Part shown: one piece after another, positions 25,744 through 35,591 of the stretch
How positions within the stretch are numbered: the first letter of the stretch is position 1
How the letters are laid out: the number at the start of each line of letters is the position of its first letter
NCBI GenBank assembly: GCA_017644185.1
Contig: JAEPMA010000003.1
Span: 62,001-126,000, forward strand
Origin: Rhodospirillales bacterium
GTDB lineage: Bacteria; Pseudomonadota; Alphaproteobacteria; Rhodospirillales; Casp-alpha2
DNA length: 64,000 bases
Direction: 5' to 3'
Position numbers and translations under genes: made by a program
Notes under the pieces: model-generated
What the model saw: only the letters and a program-made list of their open reading frames with translations
What the model was told of the DNA's origin: nothing
Database searches by the model: none

Positions 25744-27357
25744 TTATGCGCTGGCCGGTTGCGCAAGCGCATCGACATACGGCTTTTCGGTTCTGACATC
25801 GCCCCTGGCCGTGCGGTACACGTTCCAGGCCATGATCAGCGCGCCCACCACGTACATCCCGCCGCCGATGGCGCGGATGACATAGAACGGGTGCATGGCA
25901 TCAACGGTTTCGGCGAACGAATACTCGAGGAAGCCGAGCACGTCATAGGACCGCCACATCAGACCCTGCAGGATGCCCGACACCCACATCGCGGCGGCGT
26001 AGAGCGCGATGCCCAGCGTCGCCAGCCAGAAGTGCGCGGAAACCAGGCGCAGGGAATACAGACGTTCGCGGTTGAACATGACCGGCGCCAGGAAGTAGAT
26101 CGCGCCGAAGCTCACCATGCCGACCCAGCCGAGCGCACCGGAGTGCACGTGGCCGATCGTCCAGTCGGTATAGTGGCTGAGACTGTTGACCGCCTTGATG
26201 CTCATCAGCGGGCCTTCGAAGGTCGACATCCCGTAGAACGCGACGGAGATCGCCATCATTCTGAGGATCGGGTCCGTGCGGAGCTTGTCCCACGCCCCCG
26301 AAAGGGTCATCAGACCGTTGATCATCCCGCCCCAGCTCGGCATCCACAGCATGATCGAGAACGTCATCCCCAGGGTCTGCGCCCAGTCGGGGAGCGCCGT
26401 ATAGTGCAGGTGGTGCGGACCGGCCCAGATGTAGAGGAAGATCAGCGACCAGAAGTGCACGATCGAAAGGCGATAGGAATAGACCGGACGGTTGGCCTGC
26501 TTGGGGATGTAGTAGTACATGATCCCGAGGAAGCCCGCCGTCAGGAAGAACCCGACCGCGTTGTGACCGTACCACCACTGCGTCAACGCATCCTGGACAC
26601 CGGCGAAGACCGGATAGGACTTGGCGCCGAACCAGCTGACCGGCAGCGCCAGGTTGTTGACGATGTGCAGCATCGCGATGGTCACGATGAAGGCGAGGTA
26701 GAACCAGTTGGCGACATAGATATGCGGCTCTTTCCGGTTCCAGAGCGTCCCCAGGAACACCAGCAGATAGGTCACCCAAACGATGGTCAGCCACAGATCG
26801 ACGTACCATTCGGGCTCGGCATATTCCTTACCCTGCGTAACGCCGAACACGTAACCCGTCGCCGCCATGATGATGACCAGCTGATAGCCCCAGAACACGA
26901 ACCAAGGGGCATATCCGCCGGCGAGACGCGCCTGGCAGGTGCGCTGAACGACGTGGAACGACGTCATCAGCAGCGCGTTACCGCCGAACGCGAAGATCAC
27001 CGCAGAGGTGTGCAGCGGCCGGAGCCGGCCGAAGCTGGTCCAGGGCAGATCAAGGTTGAGAACCGGGAAGGCCAGCTGCAGGGCGATCACCAGACCGACC
27101 GTGAAGCCGATCACGCCCCAGAACGTGGTCGCGATGACACCCGCCCGCACGACGGCATCGTTGTAATCGATGGACGAGTTCGGGTTTGCCGGTCCACCGG
27201 TTTTGCCGTCACTTTGAATGACACGGAAAATGAAGACGACACAGAATGCCGTCAGTAATAACCCGTGCAGATAAATCGTCGTATCGACCGATCCCGCGGA
27301 CAGATAAAGTCCGAGGAGCGCGCCGATGGCGAGCGGTAAAATCATCAATAGGTTCAT
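25744..27357 (-). CDS. ccoN: cbb3-type cytochrome oxidase catalytic subunit I CcoN
   Basis: Heme-copper oxidase subunit of about 537 residues, twelve or more membrane helices, which reduces oxygen with high affinity. Typical segments include [17 protein letters not shown] with a heme-b His, [18 protein letters not shown] with the copper-binding His and cross-linked Tyr region, and [22 protein letters not shown] at 27357 has GGGGTTGGA upstream; a GTG at 27378 in frame would add 7 residues. The FNR-type box 87 nt upstream of this start indicates induction at low oxygen. Confidence 0.95.
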   Translation of the reverse strand: MNLLMILPLAIGALLGLYLSAGSVDTTIYLHGLLLTAFCVVFIFRVIQSDGKTGGPANPNSSIDYNDAVVRAGVIATTFWGVIGFTVGLVIALQLAFPVLNLDLPWTSFGRLRPLHTSAVIFAFGGNALLMTSFHVVQRTCQARLAGGYAPWFVFWGYQLVIIMAATGYVFGVTQGKEYAEPEWYVDLWLTIVWVTYLLVFLGTLWNRKEPHIYVANWFYLAFIVTIAMLHIVNNLALPVSWFGAKSYPVFAGVQDALTQWWYGHNAVGFFLTAGFLGIMYYYIPKQANRPVYSYRLSIVHFWSLIFLYIWAGPHHLHYTALPDWAQTLGMTFSIMLWMPSWGGMINGLMTLSGAWDKLRTDPILRMMAISVAFYGMSTFEGPLMSIKAVNSLSHYTDWTIGHVHSGALGWVGMVSFGAIYFLAPVMFNRERLYSLRLVSAHFWLATLGIALYAAAMWVSGILQGLMWRSYDVLGFLEYSFAETVDAMHPFYVIRAIGGGMYVVGALIMAWNVYRTARGDVRTEKPYVDALAQPASA

Positions 27358-27443
27358 GGTTCCAACCCCGTCTGACACATGAGTAGACTCCCCCTCCGGA
27401 GATTGTCTTCGAGCACTTATAGGTGCATGTGCGAAGACCGTAA

Positions 27444-27457
27444 TTGATTCAAATCAA
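27444..27457. promoter_or_regulatory. FNR/FixK box TTGATTCAAATCAA
   Basis: A perfect match to TTGAT-N4-ATCAA, and fully palindromic apart from the centre. It lies between divergent ccoN and the nitroreductase gene, 87 nt from the ccoN ATG and 136 nt from the nitroreductase ATG. Centring at -41.5 would put the ccoN transcript start near 27409, the usual class II activator layout. FNR/FixK control of cco operons is well established in Alphaproteobacteria. Confidence 0.88.
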
Positions 27458-27592
27458 TCCCTGCAAACCTAAACATATTCATAATATGGAATGCGTCTGC
27501 TGTGAACCCATTTGCTGCATTGCAAACGCTTCCTCCGTGAGGGCATGATCCAAAGAAACCAACCCGACAGATATTGACGACGGAGCTAACCC

Positions 27593-28360
27593 ATGAGCCC
27601 AGACGCCCTCGCAAACGGCATCGAAAGCGAGACCATCAACGCCCTTCTTGGCCGGCGCAGCATTCGCAAATATGCCGACACCCCGGTCACGGACGCCCAT
27701 GTGGACGCCATTCTGGGCGCCGCGCTCCGCGCGCCGACGTCTTCCAACGTGCAGGCTTACAGTGTCGTCGTCGTCCGCGATCAGGACCGGAAAGAGCGGA
27801 TTTCCGTTCCCTGCGGCAACCAGAAGCACATCGTTTCCTGTCCCGTATTTCTTGCATTTCTCGCCGATCTGACGCGGATCGAGTCCGCTTTTCAGCGCAA
27901 CGGCCACACCATCGACAACAACAACCTGGAAATGGGCCTGGTCGCGACCATCGATGCCGCATTGGTGGGTATGTCGGCGTATATCGCCGCAGAATCACTC
28001 GGGATTCAAGGTGTCATGATCGGCGCCGTCCGCAACGACCCGGAAAAGATCGCGGAAATCCTGGAACTGCCGCAACGGACCTACGCCGTTTTCGGGATGT
28101 GCCTGGGCTTTCCCGACGAAGCCCCGAAACAAAAGCCGCGCATGCCGGTGAACGGTATCGTCCATCACGAGACCTACGATCCGGCCGCCTCCCTATCGAC
28201 GATCGATCCCTATAACGCCGACCTACGCCAGCACTATGAGAGCATTGGGAAGCAGACGACGGTCGATTCGTGGTCGGACGAGGTCGATGCCAAGTTCGCC
28301 GCCAAAGCGCGGGCCGGGTTGCGCGCGGCCCTGAAAGCGCGCGGTTTCGACTTTATCTGA
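27593..28360 (+). CDS. NADPH-dependent nitroreductase family protein (NfsA-type)
   Basis: FMN-dependent oxidoreductase of 255 residues. The RRSIRKYADTPV N-terminal motif binds FMN phosphate, followed by RAPTSSNVQAYSVVVV, and the MCLGFPDEAPKQKPRMP segment typical of the NfsA/flavin reductase P subgroup near residue 180. Probable activity is two-electron reduction of nitro compounds or quinones. It is divergent from ccoN and may share the FNR box. The C-terminal 40 residues are helical and end KARGFDFI. Confidence 0.85.
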   Translation: MSPDALANGIESETINALLGRRSIRKYADTPVTDAHVDAILGAALRAPTSSNVQAYSVVVVRDQDRKERISVPCGNQKHIVSCPVFLAFLADLTRIESAFQRNGHTIDNNNLEMGLVATIDAALVGMSAYIAAESLGIQGVMIGAVRNDPEKIAEILELPQRTYAVFGMCLGFPDEAPKQKPRMPVNGIVHHETYDPAASLSTIDPYNADLRQHYESIGKQTTVDSWSDEVDAKFAAKARAGLRAALKARGFDFI

Positions 28361-28451
28361 CAGGCGCATCCCATGTGCCGTGCCCCCGCACACCCAAAGT
28401 TTGATAAGTTTGTAATTGAAGCGTAAGGATGCAGGGGTAGATTTTAGGTTC

Positions 28452-28991
28452 ATGTTCGGATTATCCAAACGCGAAAGGGCGCAAAAAGCCCTTTCATCGG
28501 CGATCCATTACCTCCTCATCGGCAGACGTGAGGACCGGCAGGATATATTGTCGGAAATGTCCGGTGAGATCGATGAGGTCAGCCGGGAGACCGTTGGCGA
28601 GACGCAGGCCTATGCGGCCGCGATCCGGATCGTTAAAGACTACATCCTCAACAAGCTCGAGCATCTGGAAGTCGAACAGCGCGTCGACATCCTCGAGCGC
28701 ATGGCCGAGAAACGTCTGACCGCCCCGCCCGAGATCATGCGCCTGATCGCGCATGTCGCTTACTGCATCGCGGTGCTCGAAGATGACGCGAAATCACCGG
28801 TCCAAAGCGGCGCCACCGATAAATTCCTGACCACCATCGCATCCTGGTTTACGGACGATCCGAAGCTCCACACCCGGGTGCTTCGCTATCTCTATCAAAG
28901 CACCGAAAATCACCATGAATATCTGCAGGAACTTAAGCGCCAGAACGAGGAACGCATGGGCATCAAACCGAAAGGCAAGGCGGCGGGTTAA
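28452..28991 (+). CDS. Conserved-looking helical protein of unknown function
   Basis: 179 residues from ATG at 28452 (MFGLSKRERAQKALSSAIHYLL). The frame is open 12 codons further up (28416), but that part is of random composition. The protein appears all-helical, with heptad-like stretches (DRQDILSEMSGEIDEVSRETV and LEHLEVEQRVDILERMAEKRL) and no membrane segment or signal peptide. It has no motif that I recognise. It follows the nitroreductase with 91 nt between and converges on the cupin gene with a 1-nt gap. Confidence 0.6.
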   Translation: MFGLSKRERAQKALSSAIHYLLIGRREDRQDILSEMSGEIDEVSRETVGETQAYAAAIRIVKDYILNKLEHLEVEQRVDILERMAEKRLTAPPEIMRLIAHVAYCIAVLEDDAKSPVQSGATDKFLTTIASWFTDDPKLHTRVLRYLYQSTENHHEYLQELKRQNEERMGIKPKGKAAG

Positions 28992-28992
28992 C

Positions 28993-29346
28993 TCAGCCAT
29001 CCACGAACTTTACCGGCGCCTGCCACACCGCGAGAACGAGACACCCCTCTTCGCTTGAAACCGAATGTGCCGTCCCGGGTGGATTGATCACCATGTCACC
29101 GGCTTTATGACTCCCGTTCTCGTCGGACTGCGATCCTTCGAGCACCAGGATATGCTCGAAACCCGGGTGCATGTGTTTCGGCACCTTGGCGCCCGGCGCA
29201 TATCTCAGGAACGCCGCGCTCGGCCCCGCCGGGTCATCGGTGCGATAGACCGGGCTGATCTCGACGCCGTCGCGGAATGGCTCCCAATCCAGATTTGCAC
29301 GTACGCCCGGGTCGTTGAGCACGCCTGAGAGCGAAAACGCCTTCAT
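28993..29346 (-). CDS. Cupin-domain protein at the end of the biuret operon
   Basis: A 117-residue single-domain cupin of the ChrR-like type. The first cupin motif gives the metal ligands H58, H60, E64 ([15 protein letters not shown]) and the second gives a His in NPPGTAHSV near residue 93. Its ATG overlaps the biuH stop by 4 nt, which makes co-translation likely. Metal binding is well supported by the HxH-E-H set; function may be sensing or a small enzyme step of the pathway, both inferred. Confidence 0.8.
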   Translation of the reverse strand: MKAFSLSGVLNDPGVRANLDWEPFRDGVEISPVYRTDDPAGPSAAFLRYAPGAKVPKHMHPGFEHILVLEGSQSDENGSHKAGDMVINPPGTAHSVSSEEGCLVLAVWQAPVKFVDG

Positions 29347-30029
29347 CCCGGCAGGCTCGCGATCAACGCCGCCGAATTCGAGACCGACCCGAACACGCCC
29401 CCCTGCATCTTGATCATCTTCACCGCGTGATCATGATTGCCCTTGTCCGTCGCCCCGCAACAATCCTCCAGCATCACGCATTCGAACCCCCGGTCGTTGG
29501 CTTCGCGCATGGTGGTGTGGACGCAGACGTCCGTGGTGATCCCGGTTAAAACGATGTTCTGAACGCCCCGCGTATTCAGGATCAGTTCGAGGTCCGTGGC
29601 GCAGAAAGCCCCCTTCCCCGGCTTGTCGATAATCGGTTCACCATCGATGGGGTAGAGATCCTCGATGATGTCCCAGCCGGGCTCGCCACGTACCAGAATC
29701 TTGCCGCACGGTCCCGGATCGCCGATCCCCGCCCCGATCTGACGCGAGCGCCAGCGCTTGTTCGCCGGAAGATCGGAAAGATCGGGCCGATGGCCTTCGC
29801 GCGTGTGGATGATCATGTAGCCCTTGTCCCGCATCGCCGAGAGCACGCTCTTGATCGGTTCGATCGGCGCGCGGGTGAGCGACAGGTCATAGCCCATCTG
29901 ATCGACATAACCCCCGATTCCGCAGAAATCGGTCTGCATGTCGATGATGATCAGGGCCGTATTATCCGGGCGCAGGTCACCGTTGTAGGGCCAGGGGTAA
30001 GGATCGGCACTTATATATGTCTCGGTCAT
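29343..30029 (-). CDS. biuH: Biuret amidohydrolase (isochorismatase-like cysteine hydrolase)
   Basis: Hydrolyses biuret to allophanate and ammonia. The 228 residues are a cysteine hydrolase with triad D30 (IIIDMQTDF), K136 (IDKPGKGAF) and C169 ([11 protein letters not shown]). These spacings equal those of R. leguminosarum BiuH (D36, K142, C175), as I recall that enzyme, with a constant shift of 6. The substrate-side [11 protein letters not shown] segment (Q209) and the [10 protein letters not shown] start are also shared. ATG at 30029 has GAGGAAG upstream; the frame's ATG at 30071 overlaps the ABC gene and is rejected. The allophanate hydrolase in the same operon fits the product. Confidence 0.88.
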   Translation of the reverse strand: MTETYISADPYPWPYNGDLRPDNTALIIIDMQTDFCGIGGYVDQMGYDLSLTRAPIEPIKSVLSAMRDKGYMIIHTREGHRPDLSDLPANKRWRSRQIGAGIGDPGPCGKILVRGEPGWDIIEDLYPIDGEPIIDKPGKGAFCATDLELILNTRGVQNIVLTGITTDVCVHTTMREANDRGFECVMLEDCCGATDKGNHDHAVKMIKMQGGVFGSVSNSAALIASLPG

Positions 30030-30039
30030 CGCTGCTTCC

Positions 30040-31068
30040 TCATGCCGATTGCGCGAAATGACAGACCGCATAGTGATCCGACGTCACATCGACTTTCGGC
30101 GGCGCGGCGCGGGCGCACTTGTCCTCGCCCATGGGGCAACGCCCATGAAAGCGGCACGCGTTGGGATCCGGGTCGATCGGGCTTTTCGGATCTCCCGTGA
30201 GCCTTACCCGCTGATTGCCCACTACGGCCGAATTCGGAATCGCCGAGATCAACGCTTTGGTGTAGGGGTGCGCCGGTTTCGTGAAGATTTCCTCCGCCGG
30301 GCCGCTTTCGACGATCTGGCCGAGGTACATCACGATGACCCGGTCACACAATAATCTGACCACGTTCAGATCGTGCGATACGAACAGATAGCTCATCCCG
30401 AGATCGTTTTTGAGTTGGACGAGAAGTTTCAGAATCACCGCCTGCACCGACACATCGAGCGCCGAGGTCGGCTCATCCAGGATCAAAAGTTTGGGTTCGA
30501 CCGCGACCGCCCGGGCGATATTGACCCGCGCCTTCTGCCCCCCCGAAAGCTGATGCGGGAAACGGCTCAGCAGCATTTTCGGGAGGTCGACCTGTGCGGC
30601 GACGGCTTCGACCCGTTCGGTCAGCTCTTTTTTATCAGTGATCCCCTTCAATCGCTTCAACGGCTCGGCGATGGTGTCGAACGACGTGAAGCGCGGATTG
30701 AGGCTTTCGTGCGGGTCCTGAAAAACGATCTGAATATCGGTCCGTTCGGGCTCGGCGTGAAACACCTTCGACGGCACCTCGCCGATATCCTTCCCCGCGA
30801 ACCGGATCGAACCTGAACTCTTGTCGGATAATCTCGCCAGCATCCCGACCAGAGTCGACTTCCCACAGCCGGACTCCCCGACGAGACCGAGGCTCTCACC
30901 CGGATTAATCTCGAAGCTCACCCCGTCAACGGCATGGAGGATTGGTGTGTGGTCCTCGGCACTGGTCATGCGCGACCGCACCCAACGAATCAACGGGTTG
31001 TCGGATGGCCCCTGCCCCGCGAGGACGTAGTGCTTTTTCAGGTCGTCGACTTCGAGCAAGGCGCTCAT
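30040..31068 (-). CDS. Oligopeptide-type ABC importer ATPase (DppF/OppF-like)
   Basis: 342 residues from ATG at 31068; the longer frame to 31137 lies in the upstream ATPase gene. Walker [10 protein letters not shown], signature LSGGQKARV, Walker [13 protein letters not shown] and the switch His in FVSHDLNVV are all present. The C-terminal oligopeptide/dipeptide extension ends in the Cys-rich [16 protein letters not shown] segment (possible Fe-S site). It overlaps the paired ATPase by 4 nt. Substrate is inferred from the operon to be biuret or a related amide. Confidence 0.9.
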   Translation of the reverse strand: MSALLEVDDLKKHYVLAGQGPSDNPLIRWVRSRMTSAEDHTPILHAVDGVSFEINPGESLGLVGESGCGKSTLVGMLARLSDKSSGSIRFAGKDIGEVPSKVFHAEPERTDIQIVFQDPHESLNPRFTSFDTIAEPLKRLKGITDKKELTERVEAVAAQVDLPKMLLSRFPHQLSGGQKARVNIARAVAVEPKLLILDEPTSALDVSVQAVILKLLVQLKNDLGMSYLFVSHDLNVVRLLCDRVIVMYLGQIVESGPAEEIFTKPAHPYTKALISAIPNSAVVGNQRVRLTGDPKSPIDPDPNACRFHGRCPMGEDKCARAAPPKVDVTSDHYAVCHFAQSA

Positions 31069-32039
31069 AGGGGCCTCCTGCAGGTTACCATATGCCCGGG
31101 CGAGACCTCGTCCGCGATCAGGGCGGGCATGTCGCACATATCTTCATGCCGCTCGCAGCGCGCCGAGAACCGGCAAGGGGGTAGATGTTCGGACCGCAGA
31201 TCGGGCAACCCACCAGCGATGGACTCGATATCGTCGAGCGACCCTTCCCCGTGCGGTGTCGCCTTCATCAGCTTGGCGGTGTACGGATGGCGGGGCTTCA
31301 GGAACAACTCTTCCGTCGGCGCCTGTTCGATCACGTGCCCCGCATGCATCACGACGATGCGGTCGCAGTAATCGGCGGCCATCCCCAGATCGTGGGTGAT
31401 CAGAACGGTCGCCATGTTGCGTTCTTTTGCCAACTCCTTGATCAGATCCATGATCGCGGCTTGTGTCGTGACGTCGAGGCCGGTCGTCGGCTCGTCGGCG
31501 ATCAGAAGCTCCGGCTGACAACTGAGCGCCATCGCGATCATGATGCGCTGGCACATCCCCCCCGATAATTCGAAAGGGTAGGCGTCGTGGCGCCTTTCGG
31601 GGTCGGGGATGCGCACGCTCATCAAAGATTTAATCGCTTGCGCACGCACGGTCTGGCGCGTTGCCGAACCGTGCCGCCTTAGAACGTCGCCGATCTGCTT
31701 GCCCACGGTGCGGATCGGGTTGAGCGCCGTGCGCGGGCTCTGGAAGATCATAGAGACATCGCGGCCCCGCATTTCTTGCAAATACCGCTCGGACGCATTC
31801 AGAACATCGAGACCGCCCAGGTTGATCGAGCCCTGGGTGACCCGGCCTGCCTCGTCGAGGATTCCCATCGCCGTCAAAGCGGAAACCGACTTCCCCGACC
31901 CCGACTCGCCGACGATGCCGATCATCTCGCCCCGGTTGACGTGAAACGAGACGTTCTCGAGCGCTTTGACGACACCGCTTCGGGTGCGGAACTCGACACT
32001 CAGGTCTTTGACCGAAAGGACGGGAACGCGTTCGTTCAT
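31065..32039 (-). CDS. Oligopeptide-type ABC importer ATPase (DppD/OppD-like)
   Basis: 324 residues with Walker A GESGSGKSV, signature LSGGMCQRI, Walker B LLIADEPTTGLD and LITHDLGMA. The C-terminal extension PPCRFSARCERHEDMCD repeats the Cys pattern of its partner. DppD and DppF-type ATPases form a heterodimer on the two permeases. The gene sits 10 nt after the DppC-like permease gene. Confidence 0.9.
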   Translation of the reverse strand: MNERVPVLSVKDLSVEFRTRSGVVKALENVSFHVNRGEMIGIVGESGSGKSVSALTAMGILDEAGRVTQGSINLGGLDVLNASERYLQEMRGRDVSMIFQSPRTALNPIRTVGKQIGDVLRRHGSATRQTVRAQAIKSLMSVRIPDPERRHDAYPFELSGGMCQRIMIAMALSCQPELLIADEPTTGLDVTTQAAIMDLIKELAKERNMATVLITHDLGMAADYCDRIVVMHAGHVIEQAPTEELFLKPRHPYTAKLMKATPHGEGSLDDIESIAGGLPDLRSEHLPPCRFSARCERHEDMCDMPALIADEVSPGHMVTCRRPL

Positions 32040-32049
32040 GATCTTTTCC

Positions 32050-32895
32050 TCACGTCCGGCGGCGCGGGTCGATCAGGTCACGAAGACCGTCGCCCAGCAG
32101 GTTGAAACAAAAGACCGCGAGCATCAGGGCCGCGCCCGGGAACAGCGCCAACCACCATTCGCCGGACACGATATAGCCCGCGCCCTCGGCGACCATGATC
32201 CCCCACTCGGCGGTCGGCGGGCGAACGCCCAACCCGATAAACGACAACCCGGCGGCATTCAGAATCGCCCACCCCATGTTGAGCGACACCTGCACCATCA
32301 TCGGCGGCAGCGTGTTGGGATAGATATGTGTCGCCAACAGTCTTATCGACGAGTTCCCGGCGAGACGTGCGGCGAGCACGAAATCCGCATTGCGCCGGAC
32401 GTTCACCTCGGTCCGGGCGACGCGAGCATAGAACGGCAGGTTGATGATCGCGGTCGCATAAACGATGTTCTCAACGGTGTTGCCCATGGCGGCGACGATC
32501 CCCATCGCGAGCACGAACAACGGGAACGCCATGATGGTGTCGGTCAGGCGTCCGACGAGTTTATCGGTCCAGCCGCCGAAGAACCCGGCGAGCGATCCGA
32601 GCACACTCCCCAACACGAACGAGATGGCGACGGCGGACACCGCGATGGCAAGATCGAGCCGCGTTGCCACCAACACCCGGCTGAACACGTCCCTGCCCAA
32701 CTGATCGGTCCCGAACCAATGATCCCAGCTTGGGGGTTGCAGCGTTCTTGAAGCGTTACTCGCGAGCGGATCGTAAGGCACGATCAAGGGGCCGAAGACC
32801 GCCAGGATCACGAACATCATGAACAGCGTCCCCGCCACCAGCGTGACCGGGTTCTCGGTGAGGACGTATCTCAGATGCTTGAAGAACTCGTTCAT
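32050..32895 (-). CDS. ABC importer permease, DppC/OppC-like
   Basis: 281 residues from ATG at 32895, 10 nt after the stop of the DppB-like gene; the in-frame ATG at 32925 overlaps it. The N-terminal region has the OppC-type helix followed by YDPLASNASRTLQPPSWDHWFGTDQLGRDVFSRVL, whose GTDxxGRD is the family hallmark. Five further helices and the EAA-like ARLAGNSSIRLLATHIYPN loop contact the ATPases. Confidence 0.9.
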   Translation of the reverse strand: MNEFFKHLRYVLTENPVTLVAGTLFMMFVILAVFGPLIVPYDPLASNASRTLQPPSWDHWFGTDQLGRDVFSRVLVATRLDLAIAVSAVAISFVLGSVLGSLAGFFGGWTDKLVGRLTDTIMAFPLFVLAMGIVAAMGNTVENIVYATAIINLPFYARVARTEVNVRRNADFVLAARLAGNSSIRLLATHIYPNTLPPMMVQVSLNMGWAILNAAGLSFIGLGVRPPTAEWGIMVAEGAGYIVSGEWWLALFPGAALMLAVFCFNLLGDGLRDLIDPRRRT

Positions 32896-32905
32896 ATCCC
32901 GGCCC

Positions 32906-33934
32906 TCAGCTATCCAGCCCGACACGTGGGTCGATCAGCGTATAAAGAATGTCGATGGTGAGGTTTAGGAGCACATAAAGAATAGCCATGGCGAGGACGA
33001 AGCCCTGCACGGCGACGTAATCGGAAACGATCAGCGCCTCGATCGCGAACGAGCCGATGCCGGGCCAGGCGAACACTTTTTCAACCAGAACGTTCGAACC
33101 CAGCATGAACGAGAACACCATGCCCAACGTCGTCAGGATGGGAAGCAGCGCGTTTCTGAAGGCGTAGGTATAAAGAACGGTCGAGCGCCTTAACCCGGAG
33201 GCCCTGGCGGTCCGGATGAAATCGCTCGACAGAACCTGCAGCATCGCGCCCCGCGTCATCCGCGCCAGAGGCGCCAGCGTGAAGGTCCCGAGCGTGATCG
33301 CCGGTAACGCGAGCTGCGCGAGGGCGGCGAAGAAAAGCTCGAAGTCACCCGCGATCAATGCGTCGATGGTATAGAAATTGGTCACCGGTGGGGGCGACAG
33401 ATAGATGATGTCGAGCCGGCCCAGCGGCGACGGCGCCACGCCCAGTATGTAGTAGAATATGTAGACCATGAACAAACCGGTGAAGAACACCGGCAGCGAT
33501 ACCCCCGCCGTGACGATCAGGCGACAGACTTGATCGACCCACGTGTTGGGCCGTGTCGCCGCCGCGATACCCAACGGAATCGCGACCGAGATCGAGAAGA
33601 TCAACGCCAGAAGCGTCAGCTCCAATGACGCCGGCAATCTGCGCCACAACTCTTCCGCGACCGGAAAACCGGTACTCACGGAGACGCCAAGATCCCCTTG
33701 AACCAGATCGCCCAGGTAGATCAGGAACTGCTCGGGCAGGCTTTTATCCAGACCGAGCGATTCCCTGACCTGCTGGATCGATTTTTCGTCGGCCGCCGGG
33801 CCGGCGAAATAAACCGCCGGATCGCCCGGCAAAGCGCGCGTCAGCAGGAACGTCACGACGATGATGCCGAAGACGGACGGTAGGGCCTGCATAAGCCGTC
33901 CCGCGATGATGCGTATCTTCGTGCTGCCGTTCAT
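32906..33934 (-). CDS. ABC importer permease, DppB/OppB-like
   Basis: 342 residues from ATG at 33934 (MNGSTKIRIIAGRLMQALPS); the longer frame to 34057 lies in the substrate-binding gene and is basic, low-complexity sequence. Typical DppB start (helix, then RALPGDPAVYFAG) and EAA loop RTARASGLRRSTVLYTYAFRN. Six membrane helices. The gap to the binding-protein gene is 34 nt. Confidence 0.9.
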   Translation of the reverse strand: MNGSTKIRIIAGRLMQALPSVFGIIVVTFLLTRALPGDPAVYFAGPAADEKSIQQVRESLGLDKSLPEQFLIYLGDLVQGDLGVSVSTGFPVAEELWRRLPASLELTLLALIFSISVAIPLGIAAATRPNTWVDQVCRLIVTAGVSLPVFFTGLFMVYIFYYILGVAPSPLGRLDIIYLSPPPVTNFYTIDALIAGDFELFFAALAQLALPAITLGTFTLAPLARMTRGAMLQVLSSDFIRTARASGLRRSTVLYTYAFRNALLPILTTLGMVFSFMLGSNVLVEKVFAWPGIGSFAIEALIVSDYVAVQGFVLAMAILYVLLNLTIDILYTLIDPRVGLDS

Positions 33935-33968
33935 GTTCCTGCTCCGCGTCCTGTTGCCGGTGCCGTGC

Positions 33969-35591
33969 TTACGCCGTCGCTTTTTTGAACGAGCGGCAGT
34001 CGAGCTGGCGGTGGAAGTAGTACTCGTAGCCGGTGACGCTCTTCTGCGTCGCGACATCCAGATACGGCTGGTAGACCGGGATCAGCGGCACCTCGTCGAA
34101 GAAGATCGAGAGCAGCTTCTTGATGTTCGGTTCGTAGTCCGGATGGTCGACTTCGAGGTGAAGGGTCTCGTCGGTGATCTTCTCCACCTCTTCATTGTGG
34201 TAGTTCATCGAGTTGAACAGCCGCCCCTTCTGGTAGACCCAGAACGAGTAGTAATCCGGGTAATTCAGCCAGCCGCCGAAGTTCTTGATGTGCATCGGCA
34301 GCTTCTTCTCGACCAGCGCCGCGGTCCGCCAGTTGGCACCGGGGATCTTGTCGATGGTCGCCTTGATGCCGACCTTGGCGAGGCTCTCTTGTAAAAGCAG
34401 GCACATCGGCTCCGACCACTGCGCGAGACCGAGGTTGAACGACAGCGGCACTTCGAACCCGTCGGCGTAGCCCGCTTCCTTCAGAAGCGCCTTCGCCTTG
34501 TCGTAGTCGGTGTCGTAGGGAAACGGCTGCGGCCATTCGATGGTTTCGGGCGAGAACGACTTCCCACCCCACATCGGGATACCCCGTTCGAACGCGGCCT
34601 GTTTGAATATCTGATCGTAAGGGACCGAGTACGCGATGGCCTGGCGCACTTCCTTCTTCTTGAACGGCTCGAACGTGAGGTTGAGACCGATGGCAGCGAG
34701 GGAGTTTTCGATCGGCGCCGCGTTGATGGTGAACTTGCCGGATTTCTTCAACTCGGCGAAGTCCTTCGGCGGCAGGTCGAGCGACACGTCCGCATCGCCA
34801 CGCTCGAGAAGCGCCCGGCGCGTCGACGCGGAAGGGACTTCGCGGATAATCACCCTTTTGACGCCCGGCAGATCGCCGTTCTTCCAGTCGTCGTAGCGCT
34901 TGTAGACGGTCTGTTGGCCCGGGTCCCAACGTTCCAGCATGAACGCGCCGCCGCCTGCGGGGGTGCGGTGCAGGTATTCCGTCGCCCACGGATCGTCGGC
35001 GGTCGCATTGGCCTTGGCGACCTTCGAATTGAAGATGATCGGCACGGGAACGCCCAGGTCGGGCAGCGTCAGTTTCGATTTCCGAAGGAGCTTGATCACG
35101 AAGGTGCTGTCGTCAACGGCTTCGAATTGTTCCGGCTTCTCGAGCGAGCCCGCTTTCATCTGCACGGTCGGAAAACCACCGAGGCTGACGGCGCGGTCGA
35201 ACGACCATTTAACGTCATGAGCCGTGATCGGCATGCCGTCCCAGAATGTCGCGCCCTTTCTGATTTTAAAGGTGATCGACATGCCGTCGGCGGCGACTTC
35301 CCACGACTCGGCCAGTTCCGGCTCAAGCGTCTGGTAGTCGTACATCATCGTGCCGTCTTCGAGGGTCTTGGTCCCATAACCGACAAGCCGGTCGTAAAGA
35401 TTGACCGCGATCTGGTAGCTCGGCCGGTTGGTGCCTTTGCGCTGGATGTCCATGCTGTTGGGACCGTTACCGGTCACCACGACAAGGGTGTCACCGCGCC
35501 CGGCCGCTTCGGCGGGCAGGAACTTGAGGAAAGGAATCGCCGACGCCCCCGCGGCGACCCCCATGGTCTTGATGAAATCGCGTCTACGCAT
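33969..35591 (-). CDS. Extracellular solute-binding protein, family 5 (peptide type), Tat-exported
   Basis: 540 residues. The N-terminus MRRRDFIKTMGVAAGASA is a twin-arginine signal (RRxFIK), so the protein is probably folded before export to the periplasm. The mature protein has the family-5 pattern: WEVAADGMSITFKIRKGATFWDG and the DVKWSFDRAV segment. It probably captures biuret or a larger N-rich amide for the DppBCDF-like importer. Its start overlaps the atzF stop by 8 nt, tying import to allophanate hydrolysis. Confidence 0.9.
   Translation of the reverse strand: MRRRDFIKTMGVAAGASAIPFLKFLPAEAAGRGDTLVVVTGNGPNSMDIQRKGTNRPSYQIAVNLYDRLVGYGTKTLEDGTMMYDYQTLEPELAESWEVAADGMSITFKIRKGATFWDGMPITAHDVKWSFDRAVSLGGFPTVQMKAGSLEKPEQFEAVDDSTFVIKLLRKSKLTLPDLGVPVPIIFNSKVAKANATADDPWATEYLHRTPAGGGAFMLERWDPGQQTVYKRYDDWKNGDLPGVKRVIIREVPSASTRRALLERGDADVSLDLPPKDFAELKKSGKFTINAAPIENSLAAIGLNLTFEPFKKKEVRQAIAYSVPYDQIFKQAAFERGIPMWGGKSFSPETIEWPQPFPYDTDYDKAKALLKEAGYADGFEVPLSFNLGLAQWSEPMCLLLQESLAKVGIKATIDKIPGANWRTAALVEKKLPMHIKNFGGWLNYPDYYSFWVYQKGRLFNSMNYHNEEVEKITDETLHLEVDHPDYEPNIKKLLSIFFDEVPLIPVYQPYLDVATQKSVTGYEYYFHRQLDCRSFKKATA

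Noticed and set aside
22519-27258. Long plus-strand open frames across ccoG and ccoN
   Set aside because: Antisense to the cco genes, Arg/His/Asp-rich and without motifs; GC-skewed shadow frames.
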